Source: Oscillospiraceae bacterium (GTDB lineage: Bacteria; Bacillota; Clostridia; Oscillospirales; Oscillospiraceae). From it: 54,248 nucleotides of DNA. Positions 26,801 to 36,887 of the stretch are shown piece by piece. A program made the position numbers and the translations under genes. The DNA is taken from assembly GCA_017549125.1 (NCBI GenBank), contig JAFYVL010000072.1:1-54248 (forward strand). The letters run 5' to 3'. Every line of letters starts with the position of its first letter. The first letter of the stretch is position 1. The notes beneath the pieces were generated by a model, which was not told where the DNA came from, did no database searches, and saw only the letters and a program-made list of their open reading frames with translations.

Positions 26801-28736
26801 CGTTACCGGCGGTGAGGCAGGGGATATGGGCGACAGCATCTATGTGATGGAGGCTGACCTGACCATTTCCGGCAACTCTGTGATCCGTAATGAAAACGGT
26901 GAAAGCTTGTTCATTGGCACAGGTGAAACTGTGGAACTGAAGGATTTGGCATCCGGTGCTAAGATCTATGTTTCCATGGCTGTGCCCGGTACATTCACTG
27001 CGGATACTGCATACCTGAGCAATCTTTATGCAGACGATGCCTCTATGTATCTGGAAATCGTAGATGGCAATATTAAGCTGATCGACCAGACGATTCTGGC
27101 AAATGTACCGGAACTCAACGAATTTAGCGCTGGTTGGTACAGAGGTATCATTACACCTCAGGAGCCGATGCCTTTGGATGGCATGGGCAGCAACGATAAG
27201 CGTATGGAAAAGTGGGAGATCAAGACGCAGCTGGAAGCTGGCTTCACAGTCCTTGCTGACGAGACCGGTATTGAAAATGCCATTATGCTGGTTAGCGTGG
27301 ACACCTTGTTTATCCAGAAGGAATTGTCTGACAACCTGAGCCAGGCTATTTCTGATGCTACCGGTATCGCAAAGAACCGCATTTTCTATTCTGGCTCTCA
27401 TACTCATAGTGCAGTTGACCACGATGCAATTTTTGAGCAGACCAGAAATTATCTGGAAGACTTCTATGTCTACATGACCGACTACGCTGTGAAGGCTGTT
27501 GAGGATCTGGCACCTGCTACTATCCAGACCGCAGCCATCGATATTCTGGATGCTGAGGGTAATAGCTTGAATGCCTCTCGTCGTTTTATCGACGATGATG
27601 GCAATGCCTATTCCTCCGTTGATAATAAGACCACCTACGGTGATCCTAGCGGATTTGAAAGAGAGGCCGGCTCCGATCCCGAAATGCAGGTCATTCGCTT
27701 CAGCCGTACCGGCAAGGATGATGTGGTCATGTTCAACTATCAGGGTCACCCCTTCGGTTGGAATAGCTCCACCTACGGTCGTGTTTCCGCTGAAAACTGG
27801 AAGTACATCCGTGAAGCTCTGCAGGATAGTGTAGATGGCACCGTATGTACCTTCTTCATGGGTGCATCCGGCAACCAGGGTCATACCGATACCGCTATCC
27901 GTCAGAACATGGTTTCTGCTGTGGATCCCAGCATTACCTCTGCTTATGTCAGCAGTAGCACAACGGATTCTCTGATCGCAAACGGTAAGTTCGTGGCCAG
28001 CTATATCAAGTATGCTTTGGAGCATGCAACGGAAGTACAGCCCGGTGAATTGAAGGTAGTGAACCACACCGTTGAAATGGAGGATTACTATTTTACCAGT
28101 GCTGATCCTTACTACACCGGTAACGCAAACGATAAGCCTGACAGCTCTGCCTATAAAGCGATTGATTTTGATCTGAATGCTGTGTTGATTGCAGATTCTG
28201 TTGGTTTTATTACGGCTCCTTATGAGATGTTCCATGATAACGGAATTCAGATCAAGGACTTTGCTGAGGATCTGGGTATTGCTACCTGCTTTGTGCTGAC
28301 TAACTCCATGGGCGAGAATAAGTACATTGCTTCCTACAATGCCTTTGATAACGATACTACCGACGATAAATATACCAGCTTCGGTGTTCGTACCGGTCGT
28401 TTCGTATGGGGTACAGCAGAGGCGCTGATTGAAAACTATGCAGATATGCTGGCTCAGCTGAAGGGTGTTGCAACTCCCGATACCATTTATAAGACCATCC
28501 ATGTGGATGTGGTGGATCAGAACGGCAACCCTGTTCAGAATGTCATGATCGAGCTCATTGGCAATGGTGAGACTCGTAACTGCTCCAATGCTGACGGTAC
28601 TGTTGACTACTATATCTATAAGGACGGCACATTCGGTGTGAATGTTGTTAAGTGTCCTGCAGGTTACAGCTACAACGGCGGTGTTGTGGAATTTGGCGAT
28701 AACAATTCCGTCACCATTACTGTAACAGCTGAATAA
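20895..28736 (+). CDS. Giant secreted protein 1: SGNH esterase, two beta-helices, ceramidase-like domain
   Basis: 2613 aa with a Sec signal peptide (about 1-30). Order: Ig-like module shared with exoprotein 2 (27-105); SGNH/sialate-O-acetylesterase-like domain with Ser117 (TGHSVGAG), Gly216, Asn278, Asp410 and His413; Cys-containing linker; right-handed beta-helix (about 600-1250, some 18 GG-turn repeats); the shared module of unknown fold (about 1470-1615); second beta-helix (about 1690-2000); neutral-ceramidase-like domain from about 2068, with His2169/His2171 in GSHTHS and His2285 in YQGHPFGW; C-terminal prealbumin/SpaA-like domain (2533-2613). There is no LPXTG, dockerin or S-layer motif, so it is probably released or loosely wall-bound. 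AAGGAGG precedes the ATG at 20895, and the promoter rules out the upstream frame. Domain names are from motifs and need a profile search. Confidence 0.85.
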   Translation: MKKTLLALLLALVVVAGFVLTATPEVSAANDISLLYDDRKDLSELLGVSVTSVKITNQNVTSKAVGSTSKDANVLIYENGVLYAVGTGTATLTVDGNAYAVTVSPAPISLFMVTGHSVGAGQEGTASQSVAVEAGQAYSSYYVKSLDTTKVDGYGLGYGSAKRAGVATSKQYGSTGDLDAFVAGKGGTVGVGSAFAAKWIEQTGEKIWVLNAAVPGSCLNEWKPGHPGHHTGTSAYAYPYYDNAVAMYQCAQKILKNEIAAGHYTLSHMGIVQFVGANFSARYPDFTLDSLLQDYHDLWDGFKAAFTMDVNGDGKTETVEKLALVPFWSASSQNYSGDKAAAYYMSASQEWPDVFIVSDLYRNWVKAAGLSTFPAINYATNSGESVQVPTSVQHTKQDGTSDWSVFCAADKTHLSQVTYNAVGFDIGLNLYNYFYKNISATEAAFKDVSGNDLTTASIGVKNRLSIVPVVKAVSGKNVTLSAEGAVSLNGNCIVGNEVGTGTVKILIGGQVADTLTVTVSNVTHVDHCACGGNANGMKNHTCSTLSGWSAWGDTDAEKTSFPTTAGNYYLVSDITVGTAPTVSANVNLCLNGFNITASVRINVKANISITDCREQNNWGTFKSTKSDKNLGGLFFIYEGSRKVNFYGGNFDASETAIYRGGIAHIGNNSSSNATVNVYAGNFKGANVVAKADGTATARGGLFIVTTGSTLNMYGGTMTGGSTGENGGGIYINSGTTFNMYGGTISGGSSTTDGGIIYNAGTFKMEGGTISGGSAKQGGNVYNAKTMTVSGGTISMGEASTYGGNICVSSAGTTTYTGGTVSGGKAASGGGNICALPGATVNIGQASGKTTKIENGIVGDGTTGNGGNIYCGKNNTTSSAVTVSGGTVTGGKAEKGGNIYAQNNVVISGGTTQNGVAISGGNIYAAGTFSVTGGTISGGQADNGGNIYSIGNSTISGGEIKNGKASGCGGNIYQINDKDVTLTISGGTISGGKTTATTADNKGGNIYIHGENDKEVGNAVINGGTITGGIANLGGNIYNNGTLTINDGLITLGEAKGSGACAGNLYVGMARSTTTKEIYPSVLMTGGTISDGKAASTGGNIQCHAAFTMTGGLISGGKSNSSAGNIRLFRPGTFVLDGGTIDGGAAASNGGVFQVVGNTPTTSYEQTAVLTIKSGTINGGSAKNGGAISLERFGVLNMEGGTINGGTATENGGVIYIYSQYADRDVVANISGGEIINGTAELGDGIYITADADAKVPVLTVSKDASLSGTGENIYVNNASDVQVVFNQLSGADTLITMDAADKAMAFATADADYSGYMQCDDEAYKVSYEDGALFFLEDSSVKVAAVYEGQNELGKYATLEEAIAAAGNGYVKLLVDVETDYVLTGTAWIDLNGFDLTGLTVSGTLYGMDSTTLTYNGENVGVLTATVVDGGQIVEHSKSTSEQVGGIYRYLTIAGEDGTYTFHRFYVGITMMSIAPAQYGIGYKAEFYGDDAVKNALQQTDTFGYQLWIDGYNAVVRDYDADQFGVKTTLTLRVSNFLDPAKDDAFNEERANLKVNATVFITLASGEMIETDVVAYSFKEMTELATNQYEGYTAEKQEALDLLGAQFESLMFQWAIPFIHHAGDGWIGTDSIPDTTGKYYLTQDISVSSTLKIAPDQEVTLCLNGHKITAFSRVYYVSGTLNICDCCHAKPEAEQGAMIGNSTGTMGAILYMYHGGTFNLYSGNLTATKTTYTQGAVIVMGGDADKYDNENDQLQTFNMYGGKIYGGKATSNGGNISSVRPCQINIYGGEISGGTAGEYGGNIYLKGTASNKSVLNIYGGTISSGTSGKNGGNIYGADTCQINIYGGTVENGTTLANGGNIALNCDDLHMEGGVISGGSAVFGGNIFVPDTDNTHLGLNGGIITGGRAETHGGNLYLRSLGKTSTYTFNNVTISDGYAKCDGGNMYIFTDMLYANYTEEEFDVLLNNCTVTGGEAGDMGDSIYVMEADLTISGNSVIRNENGESLFIGTGETVELKDLASGAKIYVSMAVPGTFTADTAYLSNLYADDASMYLEIVDGNIKLIDQTILANVPELNEFSAGWYRGIITPQEPMPLDGMGSNDKRMEKWEIKTQLEAGFTVLADETGIENAIMLVSVDTLFIQKELSDNLSQAISDATGIAKNRIFYSGSHTHSAVDHDAIFEQTRNYLEDFYVYMTDYAVKAVEDLAPATIQTAAIDILDAEGNSLNASRRFIDDDGNAYSSVDNKTTYGDPSGFEREAGSDPEMQVIRFSRTGKDDVVMFNYQGHPFGWNSSTYGRVSAENWKYIREALQDSVDGTVCTFFMGASGNQGHTDTAIRQNMVSAVDPSITSAYVSSSTTDSLIANGKFVASYIKYALEHATEVQPGELKVVNHTVEMEDYYFTSADPYYTGNANDKPDSSAYKAIDFDLNAVLIADSVGFITAPYEMFHDNGIQIKDFAEDLGIATCFVLTNSMGENKYIASYNAFDNDTTDDKYTSFGVRTGRFVWGTAEALIENYADMLAQLKGVATPDTIYKTIHVDVVDQNGNPVQNVMIELIGNGETRNCSNADGTVDYYIYKDGTFGVNVVKCPAGYSYNGGVVEFGDNNSVTITVTAE
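23030..24620. repeat. Beta-helix coding repeats, array 1
   Basis: Degenerate repeats of about 60-90 bases centred on GGCGGTACCATCTCCGGTGG encode turns such as YGGTISGG, EGGTISGG and NGGTITGG, about 18 of them by eye. Unit length and sequence vary, so this is a protein repeat rather than a minisatellite. It is prone to recombination and assembly collapse. Confidence 0.85.
26160..26840. repeat. Beta-helix coding repeats, array 2
   Basis: A second, shorter series of about six GG turns (YGGKIYGG, YGGEISGG, YGGTISSG, EGGVISGG, NGGIITGG) separated from array 1 by the shared non-repeat module. Confidence 0.8.
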
Positions 28737-30419
<1,683 letters not shown>

Positions 30420-30427
30420 TCATACAA

Positions 30428-30464
30428 CAAAATGCTGCTGTTCAATTAGAACAGCAGCTTTTGT
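30428..30464. terminator. Bidirectional terminator of gdhA and the phosphohexomutase gene
   Basis: GCTGCTGTTC/GAACAGCAGC perfect 10-bp stem with AAAA on the left and TTTT on the right. Confidence 0.85.
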
Positions 30465-30465
30465 G

Positions 30466-31959
30466 TTATTCTTTTGCAAATGCCATCAGCTTAGCGGCAT
30501 CCAGCTTGTCGTAGTTCGCGATGAAGGTTGCCAGTTCCTTGGCAATGACTTTGGCACCGCCAATTTCGTTGCTTTCAATATTCAAAGGCAGCAGGGGATC
30601 GTGCAGGGACAGCCGGAGCAAGAACCAGCCGCTGCCAATATTTACACGCACACCCTCGTAATTGCTGGGAGCCAAGCTCCAGCCGGGTTGGGTCTGTGCA
30701 TATGCGGTCAGTTCGTCAATGACCTGCTGACCATAGGGTCTGAAATCCTCCAGCAGAATATTCATGCGGAATTCCAAACTCTCAGCAGGTTCTTCCAAAG
30801 ATGCAATGAGAGATTCCAGCGTGTAGCCCTCTTTTTTGCCACGAGCCAGTTCGATCAGCAGCTTTGTGACCAGATATGCGCCATCATCCAAGAAATAATT
30901 CTCCTTCAGCGCACCGTGACCGGAGGTTTCGATGGCCAGCTGGCTGTCCTGCCCTTGGTTGTTTAGTCGAATGGATTCGTTGATTACATTACGGTATCCA
31001 CGCTTGAAGCGGTGATGAATACCGCCCTTTTCCTGGATAAACTTGGCAAGACCAGTGGATGTAATGGAGTCGGTAACAATGGTTGTACCGGGATGCTCAC
31101 GCAGGAGGATCGCAGCCAGCATGGCAATAATGCGGTTTCTGTTCAGTTCACTGCCGTCAGAAAGCACAGCACCTGCTCTGTCTACGTCTGTATCGAAAAT
31201 GATACCCAAATCTGCCTTGGCATCTGCCACGGCCTCCGTGATCGCAGCCATGGCGGTTTTATCCTCGGGGTTGGGAATGTGGTTGGGGAAGCTACCGTCG
31301 GGATCTAAGTAACGGCTGCCTTCGGTGTTTGCACCCAGGGGCTGTAACACCTTCTCGGCGAAGAAACCACCGGCACCGTTACCGGCGTCTACGACGATTC
31401 GCATACCCTCCAAAGGCTTTTCAAGGCCTGTGGCGGCACGAATCTTATCTGCCAGGATCTTTGCGTATGTATCCATAAATTCGCCGTTGATCAGCTTGCC
31501 GCAGGGCAGGTCTGTGGTCTGGTCAGATTCTGCATAAGTTAGGATCTGCTTAATGTCCTCTTTTTCCAAACCGCCGTTTTCTGTGAAGAACTTAAAACCG
31601 TTCCGGTTAAAGGGCAGATGGCTGGCGGTGATCATCACAGTGCCGTCAAATTTGTAGCCCTCCGTTACAGTTGCCATAAACATGGCAGGGGTACTGGCCA
31701 TGCCGAAATCTGTGACTTGGATGCCTTGCTCTACCATGGCCTGGCAGATCCATCCGCACAGGGCAGGACCGGATAGACGGGAATCCCGACCCACAGCTAC
31801 TCGCAGATCGCCCTTGCCGGTTTTTTCTTTTAGCCACAGCGCAAAACCACGACCAATATCCTTACATACAGCCTCCGTCAGATTGACATTCTGTCCTTCG
31901 ATGCCCTCTAAAGCAACACCGCGAATGTCACTGCCGTTCTGCAGCTTCTTGTAATCCAT
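30466..31959 (-). CDS. Phosphoglucomutase/phosphomannomutase
   Basis: This 497-aa enzyme of the alpha-D-phosphohexomutase superfamily interconverts sugar 1- and 6-phosphates for cell-envelope precursors. It has the phosphoserine loop ITASHLPFNRNG (Leu where most members have Asn), the metal site FDTDVDRAG, the sugar-binding ETSGHGALKEN and a C-terminal phosphate-binding domain. AGGAGG precedes the ATG by 9 bases and a good promoter lies upstream (31990-32018). The order of metal and sugar loops is normal; glucose versus mannose preference cannot be told. Confidence 0.92.
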   Translation of the reverse strand: MDYKKLQNGSDIRGVALEGIEGQNVNLTEAVCKDIGRGFALWLKEKTGKGDLRVAVGRDSRLSGPALCGWICQAMVEQGIQVTDFGMASTPAMFMATVTEGYKFDGTVMITASHLPFNRNGFKFFTENGGLEKEDIKQILTYAESDQTTDLPCGKLINGEFMDTYAKILADKIRAATGLEKPLEGMRIVVDAGNGAGGFFAEKVLQPLGANTEGSRYLDPDGSFPNHIPNPEDKTAMAAITEAVADAKADLGIIFDTDVDRAGAVLSDGSELNRNRIIAMLAAILLREHPGTTIVTDSITSTGLAKFIQEKGGIHHRFKRGYRNVINESIRLNNQGQDSQLAIETSGHGALKENYFLDDGAYLVTKLLIELARGKKEGYTLESLIASLEEPAESLEFRMNILLEDFRPYGQQVIDELTAYAQTQPGWSLAPSNYEGVRVNIGSGWFLLRLSLHDPLLPLNIESNEIGGAKVIAKELATFIANYDKLDAAKLMAFAKE

Positions 31960-31989
31960 GTCAATAAGCCTCCTGACAAATTTTTTATT

Positions 31990-32018
31990 ATTGTACTATA
32001 TTTTTCTTGGAGAATCAA
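31990..32018 (-). promoter_or_regulatory. Promoter of the phosphohexomutase gene
   Basis: On the minus strand TTGATT (32013-32018), 17-base spacer, TACAAT (31990-31995). The -35 box overlaps the stop codon of the upstream AraC gene. Confidence 0.7.
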
Positions 32019-32812
32019 CGGATGATCTGTTCTTTTTCGTGTTTTTTTCTGTATTGTCCAGGGGTGACACCGGCAACCATTTTGAATTGACGAATCAGGT
32101 GATATTGATCGGTATAGCCCAAAGTCTCCGCAACATATTTTAGCGTCATTTCTGGATTGCTCAGCAACAGGACTTTCGCTCTGTCCACCTTGGCACAGAC
32201 CATGTCTTGATAGGGAGTTGTACCAAACATAATTCGATAAACAGCGTGAAACCGGGAGGTGCTTAGGGCAAGCATGTCCGCCAGTTGTGCAATGGTGTAG
32301 TTCTTTTCCGGATGCGACAGGATTCGGCGCCGCAGACCGGCAATATTGACCTCCAAGGATTTGGGGACAGACAGCAGGGCTGTGGGATTCTTATAAGAGC
32401 GATGCAGCCAAATAAAGAATTCTGTCACATAGGCATCCAGCAGCTGCTCCCGATAGGGTTCTTTAGAAAAAAACTCTGCCTCGATCCTGCGGACTTTTTC
32501 GGAAATCTGATCGTGATTGCCCGGGGAAAACGGTACGTTAACAGGAAGATCGAACATTTCCTCCAGCTTTTCATCGGCGGTACGTATATGCAGCCAATTA
32601 TGAATCAACGGTCCTTTGGAAAATAAATTATGCGCAATGTTGGGGGTCAGCAAAACACAATCTCCGGTCTTACATTCATAGGTTGTTTGCCCCAAAGTCA
32701 GTGTAACAGGGGAGAGATAATGGGCGAATATATAGTAATTTCGTCCATCCGGTCTGATAAGTGTATAGCCGGCATTTTTTGGAAAATCATGCCGTACGTC
32801 CTGTATTTCCAT
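32015..32812 (-). CDS. AraC-family regulator, divergent from exoprotein 2
   Basis: This 265-aa transcription factor has an N-terminal cupin-like ligand domain (about 15-150: YLSPVTLTLG, GDCVLLTPNIAHNL) and two C-terminal helix-turn-helix units (AQLADMLALSTSRFHAVYRIMFGTTPYQ and YVAETLGYTDQYHLIRQFKMVAGVTPGQYRK pattern). GAGGTGATTTCT precedes the ATG at 32812; the in-frame GTG at 32821 lies inside that binding site. The divergent arrangement with exoprotein 2 (135-base gap) makes it the likely regulator of that gene. The ligand is unknown and probably a sugar or host-derived compound. Confidence 0.88.
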   Translation of the reverse strand: MEIQDVRHDFPKNAGYTLIRPDGRNYYIFAHYLSPVTLTLGQTTYECKTGDCVLLTPNIAHNLFSKGPLIHNWLHIRTADEKLEEMFDLPVNVPFSPGNHDQISEKVRRIEAEFFSKEPYREQLLDAYVTEFFIWLHRSYKNPTALLSVPKSLEVNIAGLRRRILSHPEKNYTIAQLADMLALSTSRFHAVYRIMFGTTPYQDMVCAKVDRAKVLLLSNPEMTLKYVAETLGYTDQYHLIRQFKMVAGVTPGQYRKKHEKEQIIR

Positions 32813-32947
32813 AGAAATCACCTCAGTTTGATTGTATAGGTGGCAAGAGTTTTTGTCAATAAAATAAGATATTCAACCATTTACTTAATGCATATTTTTT
32901 GATACGATTGTAATGGAAAAATGTACACTTAGATAGGAGGAATATTC

Positions 32948-35900
32948 ATGAAACATATTACTCGTTTGTGTTTGCTGGTGCTGATGGTTCTGCTGGTGCA
33001 GTTTTTTGCGGTGCAGGCCATGGCGGGGGAGGCAATTCCTACCGTATATCTGGATGCGGTCAGCGGACAGGATACCAACGACGGTCTGACCGCGGATACC
33101 GCAGTCAAGACCTTGGATGCAGCCTATGGCAAGCTTTCTGCCAGAGGCAAAATCGTTCTGGTCACTGACTATACGATTACCATGACAGCAGAAAATCAGA
33201 CCATTACTACAAAATCCCATAGCTATGAGGTTATTTTGACCGGTCAAACTGCGGACACAAAGCTGACCGTAGCCACCACGATGAAAAACCTCTATCTGGG
33301 TTTACAGGGCCCCACAACATTTGAAAATATCACCGTAAATGTGGACGGCACCTCTAATGCCTGTATTTATGGCAACGGCGGTCATGTGAAGATCGGTAAT
33401 AATGTTAAGACAACCTCCACTACCAAGTTCAAGCTCAGCGCAGGTCCTCTGCGAACCGGCTATGTGGGTGATATGTCCCTGGAAGTAAACTCCGGTAACT
33501 GGCAGGATCTATGCGCCGGTGCTTATATGTATACCATGAACGGTAATGGCTCTCTGGTCATGAACGGCGGCTCCGTTGTGAATCTGGAGGTTACCTATAA
33601 CGGCAAGCATACCGGCGATGTGTCCATTACCATTAACGGAGGTACGATCACCAATCTCTATGGCGGTTCCCGTCATAAAAACGGTGTGCTCACCGGTGAT
33701 ATTACTGTGTATTGGTATGATGGTACCATCACGAATCTGGATATTGACGGCTTAGGTACGATCAACGGTACATCCAAGCTGGTTAAGCCGGAAGCAAAGG
33801 ATTTGGCGCTGCAATACGACGATCGCAAGGATCTGGCGAGCCTGGTGGGCTATACAGCTGGCAATGTGACCATTTCTAACGAGCAGGTTACATCCTGTCA
33901 AGTGGGTACGACTACCAAGGACGAGCATGTTATTATTTATGAAGATGGGAAGATCATTGCGACTGGTATCGGTACTGCAGATCTGAAGGTGGGCTCTGTG
34001 ACCCATAAGGTGACAGTAACACCTGCCACCATCTCCATGTTTATGATTACCGGCCACTCCGTGGGCGCAGGTGACGGCGGTGCTATCGGTCAATCCGTGC
34101 TGTGCGAGGCAGGCCAGGTGTACAGCAGCCACCGGCCCTATGCCATTACCTCCGGCGAGGGCGGCCTTGGCTACGGTTCTGCAGTTCGTGCGGGTTGTAA
34201 GGATAGCAGCGGTAATACCGTGGATATTTCCAATCAGCAGCATCTGGATGCTTTCACCGCTGAGGGCGTGGGTACCACCGGTGAAGGCAGTGCTTTTGGC
34301 TATCAATGGAACAAGCTTACCGGCGAAAAGGTTTGGATCTTGAACTTCGCCGTGGGTGGTTCTTGCCTGAATGAATGGCAGACCGGCGTCAAGGGTCATG
34401 CCACTTGGACCGAGTATCATTATGATACTGCGATCAAGTCTTTTAGTTATGCGCAAACTGTGGTGAAAAATGAAATTGCTGCCGGACACTACACATTTGG
34501 ACATATGGCAATGCTTTATCACAACGGTGTGAACTATTCCAACTATCCCGGCTGGACCTATGAAAAGATCGAAGCGGATTATGCCGCAATGTGGAACGGC
34601 TACAAAGCGGCCTTGGCTACCGATATGGATGGTGACGGCACAGAGGAGACTCTGGAGGGCTTGGGACTTGTGCCTTTCTATAATTTCCTTAACGAGTACG
34701 ATGATCATTTTGACAAGCCCGCAGGCTATTACATGGCATCTTCTGCAGAGTACCCCGATGTGTTCCTGGCTTCCAATGTTTACTTTAACTGGATGCGCCT
34801 GGAAGGCTTGTCTTCTTTCCCTGTGCCCAACTACTCTGTGCAGAACGGCAGTACCTTGAAAGTGCCTGACAGCATTGCCCACGAAGCAAATGGTGGCACC
34901 AGCACCAACAGCGTGTTCTGTAAGGCTGACAATATGCATCCCACCCAGGTGGTACACAATGCCACCGGTATGCAATTGGCAAACAGCATGTACAGCTATT
35001 TGCACGATGCTCACGAAACTACATCCTTGACCCTGCAGGATCAAGCTCATAACCCTGTGAGCCATTTGGATTTAGTCGTAGGGGAGAGTAAGCACCTGGT
35101 TGCTATGATCACTCCCAATTGCAAGGGCAATGTGACCTATGAGGCTCAGGGCGCTGTATCCATTCAATATCCCCTGCAGGTGGTTGGTAATGAAATCGGT
35201 ACAGGTACGATTATCGCCAGGGCAGGTGATACCATTCTGGCAACGGTGACCGTTACTGTCACAGAAAACACCCATGTCCATTGCCTTTGCGGCATGCAGG
35301 ATGCTTGCGTTGAGTCCGTAAGCTGGACAGCCTGGGGCGACGATGCTTACGAGCAGAATGTGCTGCCTTTCTTGTCCGGTAACTATTATCTGGCAGCGGA
35401 TATCACCGTTAACAAATCCATGCTTGCTGAGCCCGGGGAGACCATTCGCATCTGCTTGAACGGTCACACCATCAACACCGGCTCGGAGCGTGTTGCCAAT
35501 AATCAAGGCAATATGCTCATTACCGATTGCGCAGAGACCCAGGGCACTTTGACCAGCCAATATTCCAGCAAATATGCCCAGATCCTCTATAATTACAGCG
35601 GGGCACAGCTGGATATTTACGGTGGCAATCTGATGCCTGCCGGTCAATGCGAGTGGGGCGGTGCAATTTTGAACCACGGCACTACCAATGTGTACGGTGG
35701 TCATATCTACGGCGACACCAATGTGAAAAACACGCTGGAAGCCCGTGGCGGCGCGATCTATATCATTGCCGGACAGGTGAATCTGTATGGTGGCACCATT
35801 TATGGCGGCAATGCTACCAAGGGCGGCGCGATCTATATGGACAGCAGTAAGCTGGTCATCGACGGCGCAACCATTATTGGCGGCGAGGCCAGCATGGGCG

Positions 35901-36874
35901 GCAACATTTATGCAGACCATACCTCTGTGATCGAACTCAAGAGCGGTGCGATTACCCAGGGTTACGCCAGAAACCAGGGCGGTAACATCTATATGTACAC
36001 CTCTGCAAAGGATGGTGTGGGCCGCAATAGCAAGTTTACAGTATCCGGCGGTGAGATTTCCATGGGTACTGCGAAAGATCGTGGCGGCAATATCTTCGTA
36101 ACCACCGGTACCAGCGACCCCGGCGCTTGTAAGATCGAAGTGATTGGCGGTCAGATCTTGGGTGGCGAGGATAATATCATTCTGCGTAATAACGGACAGC
36201 TTCTGGTTCAGGGCGGTGTCATTACTGCAGATGGCTTTAGCGTACAGTTTGAAAAAAGCTCTGCGTCTGCACCTACCCCTTGTTTGACCCTGCAGGATAG
36301 CTTTACCTTAGGCACGGTGTATATGGAAGCTGCAGAAAAGGGACTGATTTGCCTGGCATCAGAAACGGTCAGCCCTGTAGTGCTCATGGGTACACCCAGC
36401 GTTCGTTTCTATGGCAGCGACGATACTCATGTTTTAGGTGCTGTGATCGACCGTCTTAGCTTGAGCCCTGCCGTGAGAGGCTTTGGCTATAAGGCATCCT
36501 TCCAAATGGATGAAGCTACAGAGAAAATGCTTACAAGCCAGGGCTATACCCTGTGGTTGGAGGGGGGCAATACTGTGACCCGCAATGCCCACGACATCCA
36601 AAATGAGATGACCCTGCGGCTGAAGAATATTGATATTCAAAACTATGGATCTGCCAAGGTTAGCGCAAAGGTCAGCATGCAGCTTGCTAACGGTCTGTGT
36701 GTGGAAAGCGAAACCGTCAACTACAGCATGCAGGATATGGTAGAGATGATCTCTGCGGATCTGACAAAGTATGATGCTACCCAGATTCAATCGGTTCAGA
36801 CCATGCTGGAGGGATATACCGCTGTTGAAAGCTGGAATATTCCCGAACTTCTGGCATGGAATCAGGAAATATAA
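32948..36874 (+). CDS. Giant secreted protein 2: SGNH esterase with beta-helix
   Basis: 1308 aa with a signal peptide (about 1-27). Order: N-terminal module A shared with exoprotein 3 (VYLDAVSGQDTNDGL, AVKTLDAAY; about 30-270), a DUF1565/beta-helix-like start; Ig-like module shared with exoprotein 1 (YDDRKDLASLVG; about 280-360); SGNH/acetylesterase-like domain with Ser371, Gly471, Asn529, Asp661 and His664 aligned to exoprotein 1; Cys-containing linker; beta-helix (about 795-1085); C-terminal shared module (about 1155-1308) ending in WNIPELLAW. No wall anchor is visible. AGGAGG lies 7 bases before the ATG. The LarA-like gene follows after 13 bases. It probably de-esterifies an extracellular glycan; the substrate is inferred only. 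Confidence 0.85.
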   Translation: MKHITRLCLLVLMVLLVQFFAVQAMAGEAIPTVYLDAVSGQDTNDGLTADTAVKTLDAAYGKLSARGKIVLVTDYTITMTAENQTITTKSHSYEVILTGQTADTKLTVATTMKNLYLGLQGPTTFENITVNVDGTSNACIYGNGGHVKIGNNVKTTSTTKFKLSAGPLRTGYVGDMSLEVNSGNWQDLCAGAYMYTMNGNGSLVMNGGSVVNLEVTYNGKHTGDVSITINGGTITNLYGGSRHKNGVLTGDITVYWYDGTITNLDIDGLGTINGTSKLVKPEAKDLALQYDDRKDLASLVGYTAGNVTISNEQVTSCQVGTTTKDEHVIIYEDGKIIATGIGTADLKVGSVTHKVTVTPATISMFMITGHSVGAGDGGAIGQSVLCEAGQVYSSHRPYAITSGEGGLGYGSAVRAGCKDSSGNTVDISNQQHLDAFTAEGVGTTGEGSAFGYQWNKLTGEKVWILNFAVGGSCLNEWQTGVKGHATWTEYHYDTAIKSFSYAQTVVKNEIAAGHYTFGHMAMLYHNGVNYSNYPGWTYEKIEADYAAMWNGYKAALATDMDGDGTEETLEGLGLVPFYNFLNEYDDHFDKPAGYYMASSAEYPDVFLASNVYFNWMRLEGLSSFPVPNYSVQNGSTLKVPDSIAHEANGGTSTNSVFCKADNMHPTQVVHNATGMQLANSMYSYLHDAHETTSLTLQDQAHNPVSHLDLVVGESKHLVAMITPNCKGNVTYEAQGAVSIQYPLQVVGNEIGTGTIIARAGDTILATVTVTVTENTHVHCLCGMQDACVESVSWTAWGDDAYEQNVLPFLSGNYYLAADITVNKSMLAEPGETIRICLNGHTINTGSERVANNQGNMLITDCAETQGTLTSQYSSKYAQILYNYSGAQLDIYGGNLMPAGQCEWGGAILNHGTTNVYGGHIYGDTNVKNTLEARGGAIYIIAGQVNLYGGTIYGGNATKGGAIYMDSSKLVIDGATIIGGEASMGGNIYADHTSVIELKSGAITQGYARNQGGNIYMYTSAKDGVGRNSKFTVSGGEISMGTAKDRGGNIFVTTGTSDPGACKIEVIGGQILGGEDNIILRNNGQLLVQGGVITADGFSVQFEKSSASAPTPCLTLQDSFTLGTVYMEAAEKGLICLASETVSPVVLMGTPSVRFYGSDDTHVLGAVIDRLSLSPAVRGFGYKASFQMDEATEKMLTSQGYTLWLEGGNTVTRNAHDIQNEMTLRLKNIDIQNYGSAKVSAKVSMQLANGLCVESETVNYSMQDMVEMISADLTKYDATQIQSVQTMLEGYTAVESWNIPELLAWNQEI

Positions 36875-36887
36875 TGGAAGTGTTTGT

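Noticed and set aside
20910-28502. Antisense open frame of about 2530 codons opposite exoprotein 1
   Set aside because: It mirrors the codon bias of the sense gene (few codons give stops on the other strand), has no ribosome binding site, signal or recognisable domain, and its composition is odd (Ile, Thr, Gly, His rich). The sense strand has a signal peptide, domains, promoter and terminator.
28690-28736. LPXTG sorting signal or dockerin at the C termini of the giant exoproteins
   Set aside because: Checked at all three C termini: no LPXTG, hydrophobic stretch with positive tail, or calcium-loop repeats.
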